This document shows, piece after piece, positions 10,600 to 20,338 of a DNA stretch of 64,000 nt. A model generated the notes under the pieces. That model saw only the letters and a list, made by a program, of their open reading frames with translations, was not told where the DNA came from and did no database searches. This stretch comes from Kocuria sp. Lineage in GTDB: Bacteria > Actinomycetota > Actinomycetes > Actinomycetales > Micrococcaceae. The position numbers and the translations under genes are program-made. Location: positions 255,112 through 319,111 of the forward strand of contig NZ_JAUNTS010000001.1 of assembly GCF_030538595.1 (NCBI RefSeq), read 5' to 3'. Numbering within the stretch: the first letter of the stretch is position 1; every line of letters starts with the position of its first letter.

Positions 10600-11222
10600 T
10601 TGGCGTCCTCCTGCTTCTTGCCGTTCTGGGCGACCTCGACAAAGGCGTCGTAGGCAGCCTTGGTGAAGACCACGTCGTCGTTGACCAGAACGTCGTAGGT
10701 GTTGAGCTGGTCGGCGTAGAGGCTGTGCACGTTGCCCAGGTTGCGCACCGACAACGCGGTGACGTCATCCTGGCGGTCCAGCACCACGAGCACGTTCTTG
10801 CGCTCGGTGATCCCGGCCAGTGCAGCCTTGGCAGCCTTGGTGGAAGGGGTGTCCCCCTCAACCAGGGAAGCCACGACGTGGATGCGATCGTGGCGCGCCC
10901 GGTCAGACAGGGCGCCGCGCAGGGCAGCAGCCTTCATCTTCTTGGGGGTGCGCTGTGAGTAGTCACGCGGCTGTGGGCCGTGGACAATGCCACCACCGGT
11001 CATTTGAGGTGCACGGATGGAGCCCTGACGAGCCCGGCCGGTGCCCTTCTGCTTGAACGGCTTGCGGCCTGCGCCGGACACTTCACCGCGACGCTTGGTC
11101 TTGTGGGTGCCCTGGCGGGCGGCAGCCAGCTGAGCGACGACGACCTGGTGCATCAGCGGCACGGAGGTCTTGGCGTCGAAGATCTCGGCGGGCAGTTCCA
11201 CGTTGATGGTCTCAGTTGCCAT
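10596..11222 (-). CDS. rplD: 50S ribosomal protein L4
   Basis: 208-residue tunnel-lining protein with the long loop [33 protein letters not shown] (shown in two parts) and the typical [19 protein letters not shown]-terminus. In some bacteria L4 represses its own operon; nothing here shows whether that holds. Confidence 0.96.
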   Translation of the reverse strand: MATETINVELPAEIFDAKTSVPLMHQVVVAQLAAARQGTHKTKRRGEVSGAGRKPFKQKGTGRARQGSIRAPQMTGGGIVHGPQPRDYSQRTPKKMKAAALRGALSDRARHDRIHVVASLVEGDTPSTKAAKAALAGITERKNVLVVLDRQDDVTALSVRNLGNVHSLYADQLNTYDVLVNDDVVFTKAAYDAFVEVAQNGKKQEDAK

Positions 11223-11229
11223 GGCTTGA

Positions 11230-11886
11230 TCAGGCTCCCTTCACGGCGGTGCGGACGAAGACGACCGAACCCTTGGGGCCGGGGACGGCACCCTTGATGA
11301 GAAGCAGGGAGTTATCGGCGTCAACGGCCTGGACCTTGAGGTTCATGGTCGTGTGGCGGTCGTGACCCATCCGGCCCGCCATGCGCATGCCCTTGAACAC
11401 GCGAGCGGCGAAGGAGGCGTTACCGATAGAACCCGGCTTGCGGTGGTTCTTGTGCTGACCGTGGGAGGCGCCCACACCGGCAAAGCCGTGGCGCTTCATG
11501 ACACCGGCGGTGCCCTTGCCCTTGGTCGTGCCGACGACGTCGACCAACTGGCCGGCCTCGAACAGCTCTACGGAAAGTTCCTGGCCGAGCTCGTACTCGC
11601 CGGCATCGGAGGTGCGAACCTCAACGACGTGGCGGCGCGGAGCAACACCGGCCTTCTCAAAGTGCCCTGCCAGGGGCTTGGTCACCTTGCGGGGGTCGAT
11701 CTGGCCGTAGCCGATCTGGATGGCTGAGTAGCCATCGGCCTCCGCGGTGCGCAGCTGAGTCACAACGTTGGTGTCGGCCTGCACGACGGTGACCGGGACG
11801 AGCTTTCCGTCCTCGTCCCAGACCTGGGTCATACCGAGCTTCTTGCCCAGGATGCCCTTCATCTGGCGTTCGTAAGTCGTAGTCAT
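11230..11886 (-). CDS. rplC: 50S ribosomal protein L3
   Basis: 218-residue assembly-initiating protein. It contains [20 protein letters not shown] near the N-terminus and the W-loop region with [20 protein letters not shown]. The annotated ATG gives about eight residues more than the shortest family members; another Met at residue 9 is a less likely start. Confidence 0.95.
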   Translation of the reverse strand: MTTTYERQMKGILGKKLGMTQVWDEDGKLVPVTVVQADTNVVTQLRTAEADGYSAIQIGYGQIDPRKVTKPLAGHFEKAGVAPRRHVVEVRTSDAGEYELGQELSVELFEAGQLVDVVGTTKGKGTAGVMKRHGFAGVGASHGQHKNHRKPGSIGNASFAARVFKGMRMAGRMGHDRHTTMNLKVQAVDADNSLLLIKGAVPGPKGSVVFVRTAVKGA

Positions 11887-11903
11887 TACGTCTGCGGTCC
11901 TTA

Positions 11904-12212
11904 TCAGAGCTTGATTTCGATGTTGACGTCGGCCGGGAGGTCCAGGCGCATGAGCGAATCAACGGCCTTGGGAGTCGGGTCGACGATGTCAATCAGCCGC
12001 TTGTGAGTACGCATCTCAAAGTGCTCACGGCTGTCCTTGTACTTGTGCGGCGAACGGATCACGCAGTACACGTTCTTTTCGGTCGGCAACGGCACGGGGC
12101 CAACCACGGTTGCCCCAGCGCGGGTCACCGTCTCGACGATCTTGCGGGCCGAGACGTCAATGACCTCGTGGTCATAGGACTTCAGCCGGATGCGGATTTT
12201 CTGTCCCGCCAT
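11904..12212 (-). CDS. rpsJ: 30S ribosomal protein S10
   Basis: First gene of the S10 operon, 102 residues, the normal length. It starts [20 protein letters not shown] and has [20 protein letters not shown]. The ATG at 12212 has AAAGAGAG upstream; the frame continues to 12236 but without conservation. S10 also pairs with NusB/NusG in antitermination. Confidence 0.96.
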   Translation of the reverse strand: MAGQKIRIRLKSYDHEVIDVSARKIVETVTRAGATVVGPVPLPTEKNVYCVIRSPHKYKDSREHFEMRTHKRLIDIVDPTPKAVDSLMRLDLPADVNIEIKL

Positions 12213-12585
12213 GGCGTCGTGACTCTCTTTCTTCAAGTACTTCCCTGTGACGGAGCGTGAAGCTCCTTGTGTGTGGCACTTTCACAGTGCCGCTTCGCAT
12301 GGGCCGAATCCGGATCATCCGGGTTCCTCGCCCCATCGAAGCACCGGTCCCCGTACTCGGGCGTGTCGCTCACGCGCCTTGCGCATGCCGATGCCTTTGA
12401 GGTTTCGGGGTGGTCGTTCATGGGTTGTTCCGTGACGCACACGTGGGTTATCTGTCCCGATTTTTACCGGAATCTCCGCACGCGGACATGCCACGGCTTG
12501 CGAACAACAGCGTCTATCCTGCCACGCGGCTCCACTCCCCCGCAACCCCGCACCCAACCATGTGCCACACCTCACCCACCCCCTG
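12213..12585 (-). promoter_or_regulatory. S10 operon upstream region
   Basis: About 370 bp with no gene. It must hold the S10 operon promoter and leader. Small inverted repeats occur close to rpsJ (GGAGC-GTGAA-GCTCC at 12252-12266, nested within a CTGTGA/TCACAG pair at 12245-12287). I could not fix a -35/-10 pair; a TAGACG box near 12511-12516 on the minus strand is the best -10 guess. Confidence 0.35.
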
Positions 12586-12652
12586 ACTGCCGAACGTCCG
12601 AGTTTGGCTGTTTTTCCGCCTCGGAAACGACCAAACTCAAACGTTCGGCAGT
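12586..12652. repeat. Palindromic repeat element A (central CGCCT)
   Basis: 67-bp imperfect palindrome. The outer 22-bp arms begin ACTGCCGAACGT and match at 20 of 22 positions. An inner stem TTCCG-CCT-CGGAA closes on a CCT loop, so CGCCT (12617-12621) is exactly central. It lies between the divergent rpsJ and the small membrane gene, so it is not an obvious terminator. A near-identical element B lies 465 bp away. Confidence 0.8.
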
Positions 12653-12758
12653 AAGGGGGTGGGGTGCCAACTGTTGTTGCCCGAAGATGTATTCATGAGC
12701 TGTCAAGTTCTAAGCTGAGCACATCCGGCCTGGTGGCAGACAGCTGAGGAGGCCACAC

Positions 12759-13016
12759 ATGTGGATGTTGTTCGGAATCGTGGGCGGATTGCTCGCTGGA
12801 CTGATCGTCCGGAACGTCAGTGGCATCAAGGCCATGCTCGTCTTGGCGGCCCCACTCCTGGTGTGGTGGTTGGCCTACTTTGGCGTGATCGGGCCGGGCA
12901 TGAATGACAACAACCATCCCCAGTTCATGCTCGCCATGCTGGGGATCATGATCGGGATCGGACTGCCGAGACTGCTCGACTGGCGTCGTGAGAAGAGCTC
13001 AGCCACAGAGCTCTGA
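12759..13016 (+). CDS. Small integral membrane protein, function unknown
   Basis: 85 residues with two or three hydrophobic helices (about 2-17, 25-47, 56-71) and a basic, charged C-terminus (RLLDWRREK). GAGGAGG precedes the ATG by seven bases, so translation is credible. It is the only plus-strand gene in the first 44 kb and sits alone between the S10 operon and tuf. Palindromes A and B lie on its two sides. I do not recognise a family. Confidence 0.75.
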   Translation: MWMLFGIVGGLLAGLIVRNVSGIKAMLVLAAPLLVWWLAYFGVIGPGMNDNNHPQFMLAMLGIMIGIGLPRLLDWRREKSSATEL

Positions 13017-13050
13017 CCCGTGGCACGCCGTCGAGCTCCCCCTACCCTCT

Positions 13051-13121
13051 CCACTGCCGAACGTCCGAGTTTGGCTGCTTTTCCGCCTCGGAAACGACCA
13101 AATTCGGACGTTCGGCAGTGG
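13051..13121. repeat. Palindromic repeat element B (central CGCCT)
   Basis: 71-bp palindrome with 24-bp arms (CCACTGCCGAACGTCCGA...) differing at one position, and the same TTCCG-CCT-CGGAA core as element A; CGCCT at 13084-13088 is exactly central. It sits between the convergent small membrane gene and tuf, so here it could also serve as the terminator of the former. Confidence 0.8.
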
Positions 13122-13147
13122 AGGAGGGGGGCGGGTGGGAACGGCAG

Positions 13148-13181
13148 AAGGCCCCGTACCGGATATGCGGTACGGGGCCTT
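13148..13181 (-). terminator. tuf terminator
   Basis: 13-bp perfect stem AAGGCCCCGTACC / GGTACGGGGCCTT with an 8-nt loop, about 60 bp beyond the tuf stop. A smaller CAGGTCC-TTAC-GGACCTG hairpin lies between it and tuf at 13198-13215. Confidence 0.8.
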
Positions 13182-13239
13182 CAAAGCAGTCCCGGATCAG
13201 GTCCTTACGGACCTGAGTCCCAGATCAATCAGCGAGTGA

Positions 13240-14430
13240 TCACTTGATGATCTTGGTGACCTTGCCGGAGCCAACGGTGCGGCCGCCTTCACGGATGGCG
13301 AAGCCGAGGCCGTCTTCCATGGCGATGGGCTGGATCAGCTCAACGGTCATCTCGGTGTTGTCACCGGGCATGACCATCTCGGTGCCTTCCGGCAGGGTGA
13401 TGACGCCGGTGACGTCGGTGGTCCGGAAGTAGAACTGCGGACGGTAGTTCGAGTAGAACGGGTTGTGACGGCCACCCTCGTCCTTGGAGAGGATGTAGAC
13501 GTTCGCCTCGAAGTCGGTGTGCGGGGTGATGGAGCCCGGCTTGCAGACAACCTGGCCACGCTCGACGTCGTCGCGCTTGAGGCCACGCAGCAGCAGGCCA
13601 CAGTTCTCACCGGCCAGAGCTTCATCCATCTGCTTGTGGAACATCTCGATACCGGTCACGGTGGTCTTCTGGATCGGGCGGATGCCAACGATCTCGACCT
13701 CGGAGTTGATCGGCAGGGTGCCACGCTCGGCACGGCCGGTCACCACGGTGCCACGACCGGTGATGGTGAAGACGTCCTCGATGGGCATCAGGAAGGGCTT
13801 GTCGGTCTCGCGGACGGGGTCCGGGATGAACTCGTCAACAGCTTCCATCAGGTCCTCAACGGACTTGACCCATTCGGCGTCGCCTTCCAGAGCCTTCAGA
13901 GCGGAAACGCGGATCACGGGAGCGTCGTCGCCGTCGAAGCCCTGGTCGGACAGCAGTTCGCGGACCTCCATCTCGACCAGGTCCAGCAGCTCTTCATCGT
14001 CGACCATGTCGGACTTGTTCAGAGCAACCATCAGGGAGGGCACGCCCACCTGACGGGCCAGCAGAACGTGCTCGCGGGTCTGGGCCATGGGGCCGTCAGT
14101 TGCAGCAACCACCAGGATTGCGCCGTCCATCTGGGCGGCACCGGTGATCATGTTCTTGACGTAGTCAGCGTGGCCGGGGGCGTCCACGTGAGCGTAGTGA
14201 CGCTTTTCGGTCTGGTACTCGATGTGCGCGATGTTGATGGTGATACCGCGCTGGCGCTCCTCGGGAGCGGAGTCGATCATGCCGAAATCGCGCTGCTCGT
14301 TGATGTCCGGGTACTTGTCAGCCAGGACCTTGGAGATGGCAGCCGTGAGCGTGGTCTTGCCGTGGTCGACGTGGCCGATGGTGCCGATGTTGACGTGCGG
14401 CTTGGTGCGCTCGAACTTGGCCTTCGCCAT
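13240..14430 (-). CDS. tuf: Elongation factor Tu
   Basis: 396-residue GTPase that delivers aminoacyl-tRNA to the ribosome. The G1 motif [10 protein letters not shown], the G2 region [13 protein letters not shown]3 DAPGHADY and G4 NKSD are all visible, followed by beta-barrel domains 2 and 3. The start has AGGAGG upstream. A strong hairpin separates it from fusA, so it has its own promoter; TACACT at 14518-14523 (minus strand) is a possible -10. Confidence 0.98.
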   Translation of the reverse strand: MAKAKFERTKPHVNIGTIGHVDHGKTTLTAAISKVLADKYPDINEQRDFGMIDSAPEERQRGITINIAHIEYQTEKRHYAHVDAPGHADYVKNMITGAAQMDGAILVVAATDGPMAQTREHVLLARQVGVPSLMVALNKSDMVDDEELLDLVEMEVRELLSDQGFDGDDAPVIRVSALKALEGDAEWVKSVEDLMEAVDEFIPDPVRETDKPFLMPIEDVFTITGRGTVVTGRAERGTLPINSEVEIVGIRPIQKTTVTGIEMFHKQMDEALAGENCGLLLRGLKRDDVERGQVVCKPGSITPHTDFEANVYILSKDEGGRHNPFYSNYRPQFYFRTTDVTGVITLPEGTEMVMPGDNTEMTVELIQPIAMEDGLGFAIREGGRTVGSGKVTKIIK

Positions 14431-14552
14431 GGTTGTTCCTCCTAGAACGTGAGTGGAAACCTTGCTTGCCCGCTCGCGCAGGCATAAGAGGCGCTGAAGC
14501 GAACAGAAACCTCTGCAAGTGTAGTCATGTGGTGGTTCGTTATGAAATTGGA

Positions 14553-14589
14553 GATTGTGTCCCGCGCCCGCTGGGAACGGGACACAATC
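14553..14589 (-). terminator. Terminator between fusA and tuf
   Basis: Perfect 12-bp stem GATTGTGTCCCG / CGGGACACAATC enclosing 13 nt, about 75 bp past the fusA stop. Together with the hairpin at 14617-14652 it isolates tuf from the str operon. Confidence 0.75.
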
Positions 14590-14616
14590 TCAGGGCTCGG
14601 ATGGGTCACCCGAGCG

Positions 14617-14652
14617 GCGATTCGCTACCGGGACACACCCGTTGCGAATCGC
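14617..14652 (-). terminator. Hairpin immediately after fusA
   Basis: 9-bp stem GCGATTCGC / GCGAATCGC, with an inner CGGG/CCCG pairing in the loop, beginning only 7 bp beyond the fusA stop. It is probably the first of two tandem terminators of rpsL-rpsG-fusA. Confidence 0.55.
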
Positions 14653-14659
14653 TGACGAC

Positions 14660-16774
14660 TCATTCGCCGCGGTTCTTCTGGATGATCTCGTCAGCCACGG
14701 TCTTGGGAACCTCTGAGTAAGAGTCGAACTGCATGGAGTACACCGCGCGACCCTGGGTCTTCGAGCGCAGGTCTCCGATGTAGCCGAACATCTCAGACAG
14801 CGGAACGTTGGCCTTGACCAGCTTGACTCCGGTGACGTCCTCCATGGACTGGATTTGTCCACGGCGGGAGTTCAAGTCACCGATGACATCGCCCATGTAC
14901 TCCTCCGGAGTACGGACCTCAACGGCCATGAGCGGTTCCAGCAGCACCGGGTTGGCACGCTTGGCGCCTTCCTTGAACACCATGGAACCGGCGATCTTGA
15001 ACGCCATTTCGGAGGAGTCGACGTCGTGGTAAGCGCCGTCGATCAGCGTTGCCTTGACACCCACCATGGGGTAGCCGGCCAAGATGCCCAACTGCATGGC
15101 GTCCTGGATACCGGCGTCCACCGACGGGATGTACTCGCGCGGCACACGACCACCGGTAACGGCGTTGTCGAACTCGTAGAGCTCTTCGGCATCCAGCTCG
15201 ATCGGGGCGAAGGAGACCTGCACCTTTGCAAACTGACCGGAACCACCGGTCTGCTTCTTGTGGGTGTAGTCGACCTTGTCCACGGCCTTCTTGATGGTTT
15301 CGCGGTAAGCCACCTGGGGCTTGCCCACGTTGGCTTCCACCTTGAACTCGCGCTTCATGCGGTCCACCAGGATGTCCAGGTGCAGCTCGCCCATGCCGCC
15401 GATTTCGGTCTGACCGGTTTCGTCGTTCAAGGACACCGTGAAGGTGGGGTCCTCTGCGGAGAGCTTCTGGATGGCCGTGGACAGCTTCTCCTGGTCACCC
15501 TTGGTCTTGGGCTCAATGGCCACAAAGATCACGGGAGCCGGGAAGGACATGGACTCCAGCACAATCGGGTTGGCCGGATCGCACAGGGTGTCACCCGTGG
15601 TGGTGTCCTTCAGACCGATGGCCGCATAAATGTGGCCAGCCTGAATTTCCTCAACCGGGTTCTCCTTGTTGGAGTGCATCTGGAACAGCTTGCCAATGCG
15701 CTCCTTCTTGCCCTTGGTCGAGTTCAGCACCTGCTCGCCGGCCTTGGCCTTGCCCGAGTAAACGCGGGTGTAGGTCAGGGTGCCGTAGAACGGGTGAGTT
15801 GCCACCTTGAACGCCAGAGCGGAGAAGGGAGCAGCCGAGCTCGCGGGGCGAGTCATGACTTCTTCTTCGTCGTTCACGGCGTGGCCCTGGACGTCGGGGA
15901 CGTCCAGCGGGGAGGGCAGGTAGTCGATCACGGCGTCCAGCATGGGCTGCACACCGCGGTTCTTGAAGGCGGAACCACACAGCACGGGGTAAGCCTGGGA
16001 GCTGATGGTCAGCTTACGGATGCCGGCCTTGAGCTCCTCAACGGTCAGCTCTTCGCCGCCCAGGTACTTCTCCATGAGGTCGTCGTCGGCTTCGGCGACG
16101 TCCTCAACCAGCTTGTTGCGGTATTCCTCCGCGCGATCCTGCAGATCAGCCGGGATCTCCTGGGTTTCGTATGAGGCACCCAGGGAGACATCGCCCTTGG
16201 AGTCGCCTTCCCACACGAGTGCCTTCATGGTCAGCAGATCAACCACGCCGACGAACTCGGATTCGGAACCGATCGGCAGCTGCAGGACCAGAGGCTTGGC
16301 GCCCAGGCGGGAGATGATGGTGTCCACGGTGAAGTAGAAGTCCGCACCGAGCTTGTCCATCTTGTTGACAAAGCAGATACGGGGGACGTCGTACTTGTCA
16401 GCTTGACGCCACACGGTCTCCGACTGCGGCTCAACGCCTTCCTTGCCATCGAACACGGCAACGGCACCGTCGAGCACACGCAGGGAACGCTCCACCTCAA
16501 CGGTGAAGTCCACGTGACCGGGGGTGTCGATGATGTTGATCTGGTTGTCGTGCCAGTAGCAAGAGGTGGCAGCGGAGGTGATCGTGATGCCACGCTCCTG
16601 CTCCTGCTCCATCCAGTCCATCGTCGAGGCACCGTCGTGGGTCTCGCCGAGCTTGTGGTTGATGCCGGTGTAGAACAGGATGCGTTCGGTTGTGGTCGTC
16701 TTGCCGGCATCAATGTGGGCCATGATGCCGATGTTGCGGACCTTCTTGAGGTCGGTAAGCACGTCAAGTGCCAC
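14660..16774 (-). CDS. fusA: Elongation factor G
   Basis: Translocation GTPase. The G1 motif [20 protein letters not shown]3 DTPGHVDF and G4 NKMD are present, followed by domains II-V. I chose the GTG at 16774 (704 residues, [20 protein letters not shown]) because AGAAGGG lies six to seven bases upstream. An ATG nine codons earlier (16801) has no good ribosome site. It lies about 105 bp downstream of rpsG in the str operon. Confidence 0.96.
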   Translation of the reverse strand: MALDVLTDLKKVRNIGIMAHIDAGKTTTTERILFYTGINHKLGETHDGASTMDWMEQEQERGITITSAATSCYWHDNQINIIDTPGHVDFTVEVERSLRVLDGAVAVFDGKEGVEPQSETVWRQADKYDVPRICFVNKMDKLGADFYFTVDTIISRLGAKPLVLQLPIGSESEFVGVVDLLTMKALVWEGDSKGDVSLGASYETQEIPADLQDRAEEYRNKLVEDVAEADDDLMEKYLGGEELTVEELKAGIRKLTISSQAYPVLCGSAFKNRGVQPMLDAVIDYLPSPLDVPDVQGHAVNDEEEVMTRPASSAAPFSALAFKVATHPFYGTLTYTRVYSGKAKAGEQVLNSTKGKKERIGKLFQMHSNKENPVEEIQAGHIYAAIGLKDTTTGDTLCDPANPIVLESMSFPAPVIFVAIEPKTKGDQEKLSTAIQKLSAEDPTFTVSLNDETGQTEIGGMGELHLDILVDRMKREFKVEANVGKPQVAYRETIKKAVDKVDYTHKKQTGGSGQFAKVQVSFAPIELDAEELYEFDNAVTGGRVPREYIPSVDAGIQDAMQLGILAGYPMVGVKATLIDGAYHDVDSSEMAFKIAGSMVFKEGAKRANPVLLEPLMAVEVRTPEEYMGDVIGDLNSRRGQIQSMEDVTGVKLVKANVPLSEMFGYIGDLRSKTQGRAVYSMQFDSYSEVPKTVADEIIQKNRGE

Positions 16775-16879
16775 GGTGTATCCCTTCTGAGGTGTGGCCA
16801 TCGGTCTGCCGCCCGAACCACCCGGGGGTGGTTGTCAAAGGAGCGGCAGACCGGGCCGATGGTACCAGCGGGGCTGGTA

Positions 16880-17350
16880 TTACCAGCGGTAGTGAGCGAA
16901 GGCCTTGTTGGAGTCAGCCATCTTGTGGGTGTCTTCACGGCGCTTGACCGCTGCACCGAGGCCGTTGGAGGCGTCCAGGATCTCATTCATGAGACGCTCG
17001 GTCATGGTGTTTTCGCGGCGGGCTTTGGCGTAACCGACCAACCAGCGCAGCGCCAGAGCGGTGGAACGTCCGGCACGGACCTCAACGGGCACCTGGTAGG
17101 TGGCACCACCGACGCGGCGGGAGCGCACTTCCAGAGCAGGCTTGACGTTTTCCAGAGCCTTCTTCAGGGTGGCGACAGGCTCGGAGCCGGTCTTCTGCTC
17201 CACACCGGCCAGGGCGCCGTAAACGATGCGCTCGGCGGTGGACTTCTTGCCATCCTGCAGGACTTTGTTGATCAGCTGGGTGACGACCGGCGAACCGTAG
17301 ACGGGGTCGACAACGAGCGGGCGCTTGGGAGCGGGACCCTTACGAGGCAT
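16880..17350 (-). CDS. rpsG: 30S ribosomal protein S7
   Basis: 156-residue head-assembly protein starting [20 protein letters not shown], with [20 protein letters not shown] and the C-terminal [15 protein letters not shown]. Its ATG shares one base with the rpsL stop (TAATG). Confidence 0.97.
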   Translation of the reverse strand: MPRKGPAPKRPLVVDPVYGSPVVTQLINKVLQDGKKSTAERIVYGALAGVEQKTGSEPVATLKKALENVKPALEVRSRRVGGATYQVPVEVRAGRSTALALRWLVGYAKARRENTMTERLMNEILDASNGLGAAVKRREDTHKMADSNKAFAHYRW

Positions 17351-17724
17351 TACTTCTTCTCCTTCTTCGCGCCGTAGCGGGAGCGGGCCTGGCCGCGTCC
17401 CTTGACACCCTGGGTGTCCAGGGCGCCGCGGACGATCTTGTAGCGAACACCGGGGAGGTCCTTCACACGACCACCGCGAACCAGCACGATCGAGTGCTCC
17501 TGGAGGTTGTGGCCCTCACCGGGGATGTACGCGGTGACCTCGATGCCGCCGTTGAGGCGCACACGAGCGACCTTACGCAGAGCGGAGTTCGGCTTCTTGG
17601 GGGTGGTGGTGTACACACGGGTGCACACGCCACGCTTCATGGGGTTGCCCTTCAGGGCAGGCGCCTTGGTCTTCACGACCTTGGGGCTGCGGCCCTTCCG
17701 GACCAACTGCTGAATAGTTGGCAC
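17350..17724 (-). CDS. rpsL: 30S ribosomal protein S12
   Basis: 124-residue decoding-centre protein. The GTG at 17724 has AGGAGA upstream and gives the conserved start [14 protein letters not shown]. Lysines in [15 protein letters not shown] and [13 protein letters not shown], the common streptomycin-resistance sites, are wild type. A possible promoter further upstream is CTGTGA (17933-17938) and TATGGC (17910-17915) with 17-bp spacing, minus strand. Confidence 0.96.
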   Translation of the reverse strand: MPTIQQLVRKGRSPKVVKTKAPALKGNPMKRGVCTRVYTTTPKKPNSALRKVARVRLNGGIEVTAYIPGEGHNLQEHSIVLVRGGRVKDLPGVRYKIVRGALDTQGVKGRGQARSRYGAKKEKK

Positions 17725-18140
17725 TTTGTCTCCTGGTGACGGCGGCCCGCAAGGAACGGCACCGCTTTCATGGTGGTCTGTGGCTTTTGACGGCCTGCTC
17801 GTCACCCGCCGCTCACTGGAGCGTGGACATACAAAAAAGTGGCACTGAGGTTCATCTTGCGATCCTCGGGACGGTGTCCAAATTGCCACTGGAATGCGAT
17901 CTCATGTTTGCCATAATCGCGGTCTGCTGAATTCACAGATTCCGCTAAAGGCAGGCATGGGTGATCGAGCCAATCCCGGACAGCTTAGCAGAGTCCCCGC
18001 TGCGTGGCTACTGCTCGGGTGCGCCAGTCTGCGGGACGCACGGGCTTGCGAGACAGCATGGGCTGGTGGGACGGCATGGGCTGGCCAGATGCAGAAGTAG
18101 CGGCGAGGCCGCGTGGGTGGCCCGGTGGCGGCGAGGATGG
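17725..18140. other. Region between rpsL and the pca regulator gene
   Basis: About 415 bp with no supported gene. The half nearest rpsL should hold the str operon promoter and leader. The other half contains a short direct repeat (two CATGGGCTGG copies near 18058 and 18076). I see no strong terminator for the pca operon here. Confidence 0.35.
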
Positions 18141-18953
18141 CTAACTGGCTGCACTGGCCACCAGATCGCGGTGCACTGCGGCGGCGCAGCTTTGCAGGTG
18201 GGGCAAGATCTGCCCCACCGGATCATCAGCCGCCGGACTTGCCCCCACCCTCATGGAGACATTGGCTGCGGCCACGGTCACCCCGCGGGAATCCTGGAGC
18301 GGGACCGCCACGGAACGTAGCCCGGCTTCCAATTCCTGATCCACGACGGCGTAGCCACGCCGGCGAACCTCATCCAGTCGCCTGATGAGTTCTTGCGGCG
18401 TGGAAACCGTCCGAGCCAGGAGAGGATCACCCAGGTGCTCAGCGCACCGGGCCACGGCGTCGTCGTTGCTCAGTTGCGCCAACAGGACCCGGCCCATGGA
18501 CGTTGCGTGCGCGGGGAAACGGGTTCCCACGGCGATGGCCACGTTCATGATGTGGCGCATCTGCACCCGGGCCACATACACAATGTCTCCGCCGTCCAGG
18601 ACCGCCACCGAGCAGGATTCCTGCACCTGTTCGGAGAGCTGGCGCAGGTGCGGGGTGACCAACTCGGGCAAGGTCAGTGCCGACAAGTAGGAGTAGCCCA
18701 GCGTGAGAACTTTTGCGGTGAGCTCGAACTGCCGACCGTCACTGCGCACGTAGCCGAGTTCTTCCAGGGTCAACAGAAAACGCCTGGCCGTGGCGCGCGT
18801 GAGGCCGGTTCGGCGCGCCACATCCGAGAGCGTCATGCTGGGGTGGCGGTCGTCGAAGGCCGCGATGACCGCCAGACCCCGCGCCAGGGATTGCACAAAG
18901 TGCCCGCCACCCTCGCGTGCATTCGGACCACCTTCACCACCCGCGGTGCTCAT
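18141..18953 (-). CDS. pcaR: IclR-family regulator of the pca operon (PcaR/PcaU type)
   Basis: 270 residues. A winged-helix domain lies at about 18-80 (FVQSLARGLAVIAAF, then SDVARRTGLTRATARRFLLT as recognition helix region). The effector-binding IclR domain follows, with YVARVQMRHIMNVAIAVGTR and the C-terminal RRRGYAVVDQELEAGLRSVA. Homologues bind beta-ketoadipate or protocatechuate and activate pca genes. It is the last gene of the pca operon, overlapping pcaJ by 4 bp (ATGA). Activator versus repressor cannot be told from sequence alone. Confidence 0.85.
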   Translation of the reverse strand: MSTAGGEGGPNAREGGGHFVQSLARGLAVIAAFDDRHPSMTLSDVARRTGLTRATARRFLLTLEELGYVRSDGRQFELTAKVLTLGYSYLSALTLPELVTPHLRQLSEQVQESCSVAVLDGGDIVYVARVQMRHIMNVAIAVGTRFPAHATSMGRVLLAQLSNDDAVARCAEHLGDPLLARTVSTPQELIRRLDEVRRRGYAVVDQELEAGLRSVAVPLQDSRGVTVAAANVSMRVGASPAADDPVGQILPHLQSCAAAVHRDLVASAAS

Positions 18954-19609
18954 ACAGCTCGCTCCACCGGGAATGGCACCAGGTCTTGGACATCGTCAAA
19001 ATCGCAGCCGAAGGTTTCCCGAACCACCACGGTGCCGCCTCCCTGCATCAAAAAGACTGCCTGATCGGTGTAAACCCGAGAAACACAACCCACTCCAGTC
19101 AGCGGCATGGTGCATTCCTCCACCAACTTGGGCTGGCCGTTCTTGGCGGTGAGGGTCATCATCACGAACGTTTGTTTTGCTCCCGTGGCAAGATCCATGG
19201 CCCCACCCACCGCAGGAATGGCATCCGGTTTGCCCGTGTGCCAGTTGGCCAGGTTCCCCGCACGGTCCACCTGAAAGGCGCCGAGCACACAGCAATCCAG
19301 GTGACCGCCGCGCATCATGGCAAAGGAATCCGCGTGGTGAAAGTAGGAGCATCCCGCAGTCTCCTGGACGGGGATTTTCCCGGCGTTGATCAAATCCACG
19401 TCCACGTCATCACCGTGGGCCTCTGCTCCCATGCCGAGCATGCCGTTTTCCGTGTGCAGCGTGACATCATCCTCCGGGGTCAGGTAATTGGACACCAAGG
19501 TGGGTTGGCCGATCCCCAGGTTCACGTAAGCCCCCGCTGGAATGTCCGCCGCCACCACTTCAGCCAGTTCCTGCGGACTCAGCGCCGCCTCCCGAGTCTT
19601 GCGAGTCAT
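18950..19609 (-). CDS. pcaJ: 3-oxoadipate CoA-transferase subunit B
   Basis: Beta subunit of the enzyme that moves CoA from succinyl-CoA to 3-oxoadipate. The 219-residue protein carries the catalytic-glutamate motif in HTENGMLGMG near residue 54, plus GYVNLGIGQPT-like AYVNLGIGQPTLVSNYL before it. It lies 36 bp downstream of pcaI and overlaps pcaR. Confidence 0.93.
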   Translation of the reverse strand: MTRKTREAALSPQELAEVVAADIPAGAYVNLGIGQPTLVSNYLTPEDDVTLHTENGMLGMGAEAHGDDVDVDLINAGKIPVQETAGCSYFHHADSFAMMRGGHLDCCVLGAFQVDRAGNLANWHTGKPDAIPAVGGAMDLATGAKQTFVMMTLTAKNGQPKLVEECTMPLTGVGCVSRVYTDQAVFLMQGGGTVVVRETFGCDFDDVQDLVPFPVERAV

Positions 19610-19645
19610 GCTGTGCTCTCCTTCAACAGTTCCGGACAGTGCCGC

Positions 19646-20326
19646 TCAGGCCTGTCCCACGGCAGATTCGGACACGGCGACCACGGTGTCCACGTAAATC
19701 CCCGGGGTCACCACCACCTCCGGGTCCAGTTGGCCACGTTCCACAAGGTGGCTGACTTGAACAATCGATTGTGTGGCGGCAGCGGCCATGATGGGGCCAA
19801 AGTTTCGCGCGGTTTTGCGGTAGACCAGATTGCCCGCACGATCCGCGGTGAGCGCCTTGGTCAAGGAATAGTCCGCGGTGATGGGGTACTCCAAAATCTG
19901 CATTTTTCCACCGAGCTCACGGACCTCTTTGCCGTCAGCCAAGGGCGTGCCGTAACCGGTTGGCGTGAAAAAGGCCCCGATTCCCGCACCGGCCGCACGG
20001 ATTCGTTCCGCAAGACTGCCCTGCGGCACCACTTCCAGCTCGATCTCACCGGCGTGGTACTTGGCATCAAAATGGTGAGAATCCGATTGCCGCGGGAAAG
20101 AGCAGATGATCTTGCGTACTCGCCCCAGGTGGATCAGCTTGGCCAGCCCCACATCCCCGTTGCCTGCGTTGTTGTTCACCACGGTCAGCTCCGTGGCGCC
20201 CTGCTCGATCAAGGCGTCAATGAGTTCCACGGGCTGCCCGGCAACACCAAAGCCCCCGATCATCACGGTGGAACCATCTTTGATGGGAGCCACGGCCTGG
20301 GCCGCTGATTCAACGATATTGAGCAT
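19646..20326 (-). CDS. pcaI: 3-oxoadipate CoA-transferase subunit A
   Basis: Alpha subunit, 226 residues, with the CoA-binding glycine-rich segment DGSTVMIGGFGVAGQPVELI near the N-terminus and VVNNNAGNGDVGLAKL. It pairs with PcaJ. The gene follows pcaF after 12 bp. Confidence 0.93.
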   Translation of the reverse strand: MLNIVESAAQAVAPIKDGSTVMIGGFGVAGQPVELIDALIEQGATELTVVNNNAGNGDVGLAKLIHLGRVRKIICSFPRQSDSHHFDAKYHAGEIELEVVPQGSLAERIRAAGAGIGAFFTPTGYGTPLADGKEVRELGGKMQILEYPITADYSLTKALTADRAGNLVYRKTARNFGPIMAAAATQSIVQVSHLVERGQLDPEVVVTPGIYVDTVVAVSESAVGQA

Positions 20327-20338
20327 GACGGCAGTCCT

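Noticed and set aside
14855-16174. 439-codon plus-strand frame inside fusA
   Set aside because: Shadow of fusA; composition and lack of motifs are as for the other antisense frames.
18053-18090. Direct repeat of CATGGGCTGG downstream of the pca regulator gene
   Set aside because: Only two short copies, no symmetry and no relation to a gene or promoter; likely chance in GC-rich DNA.
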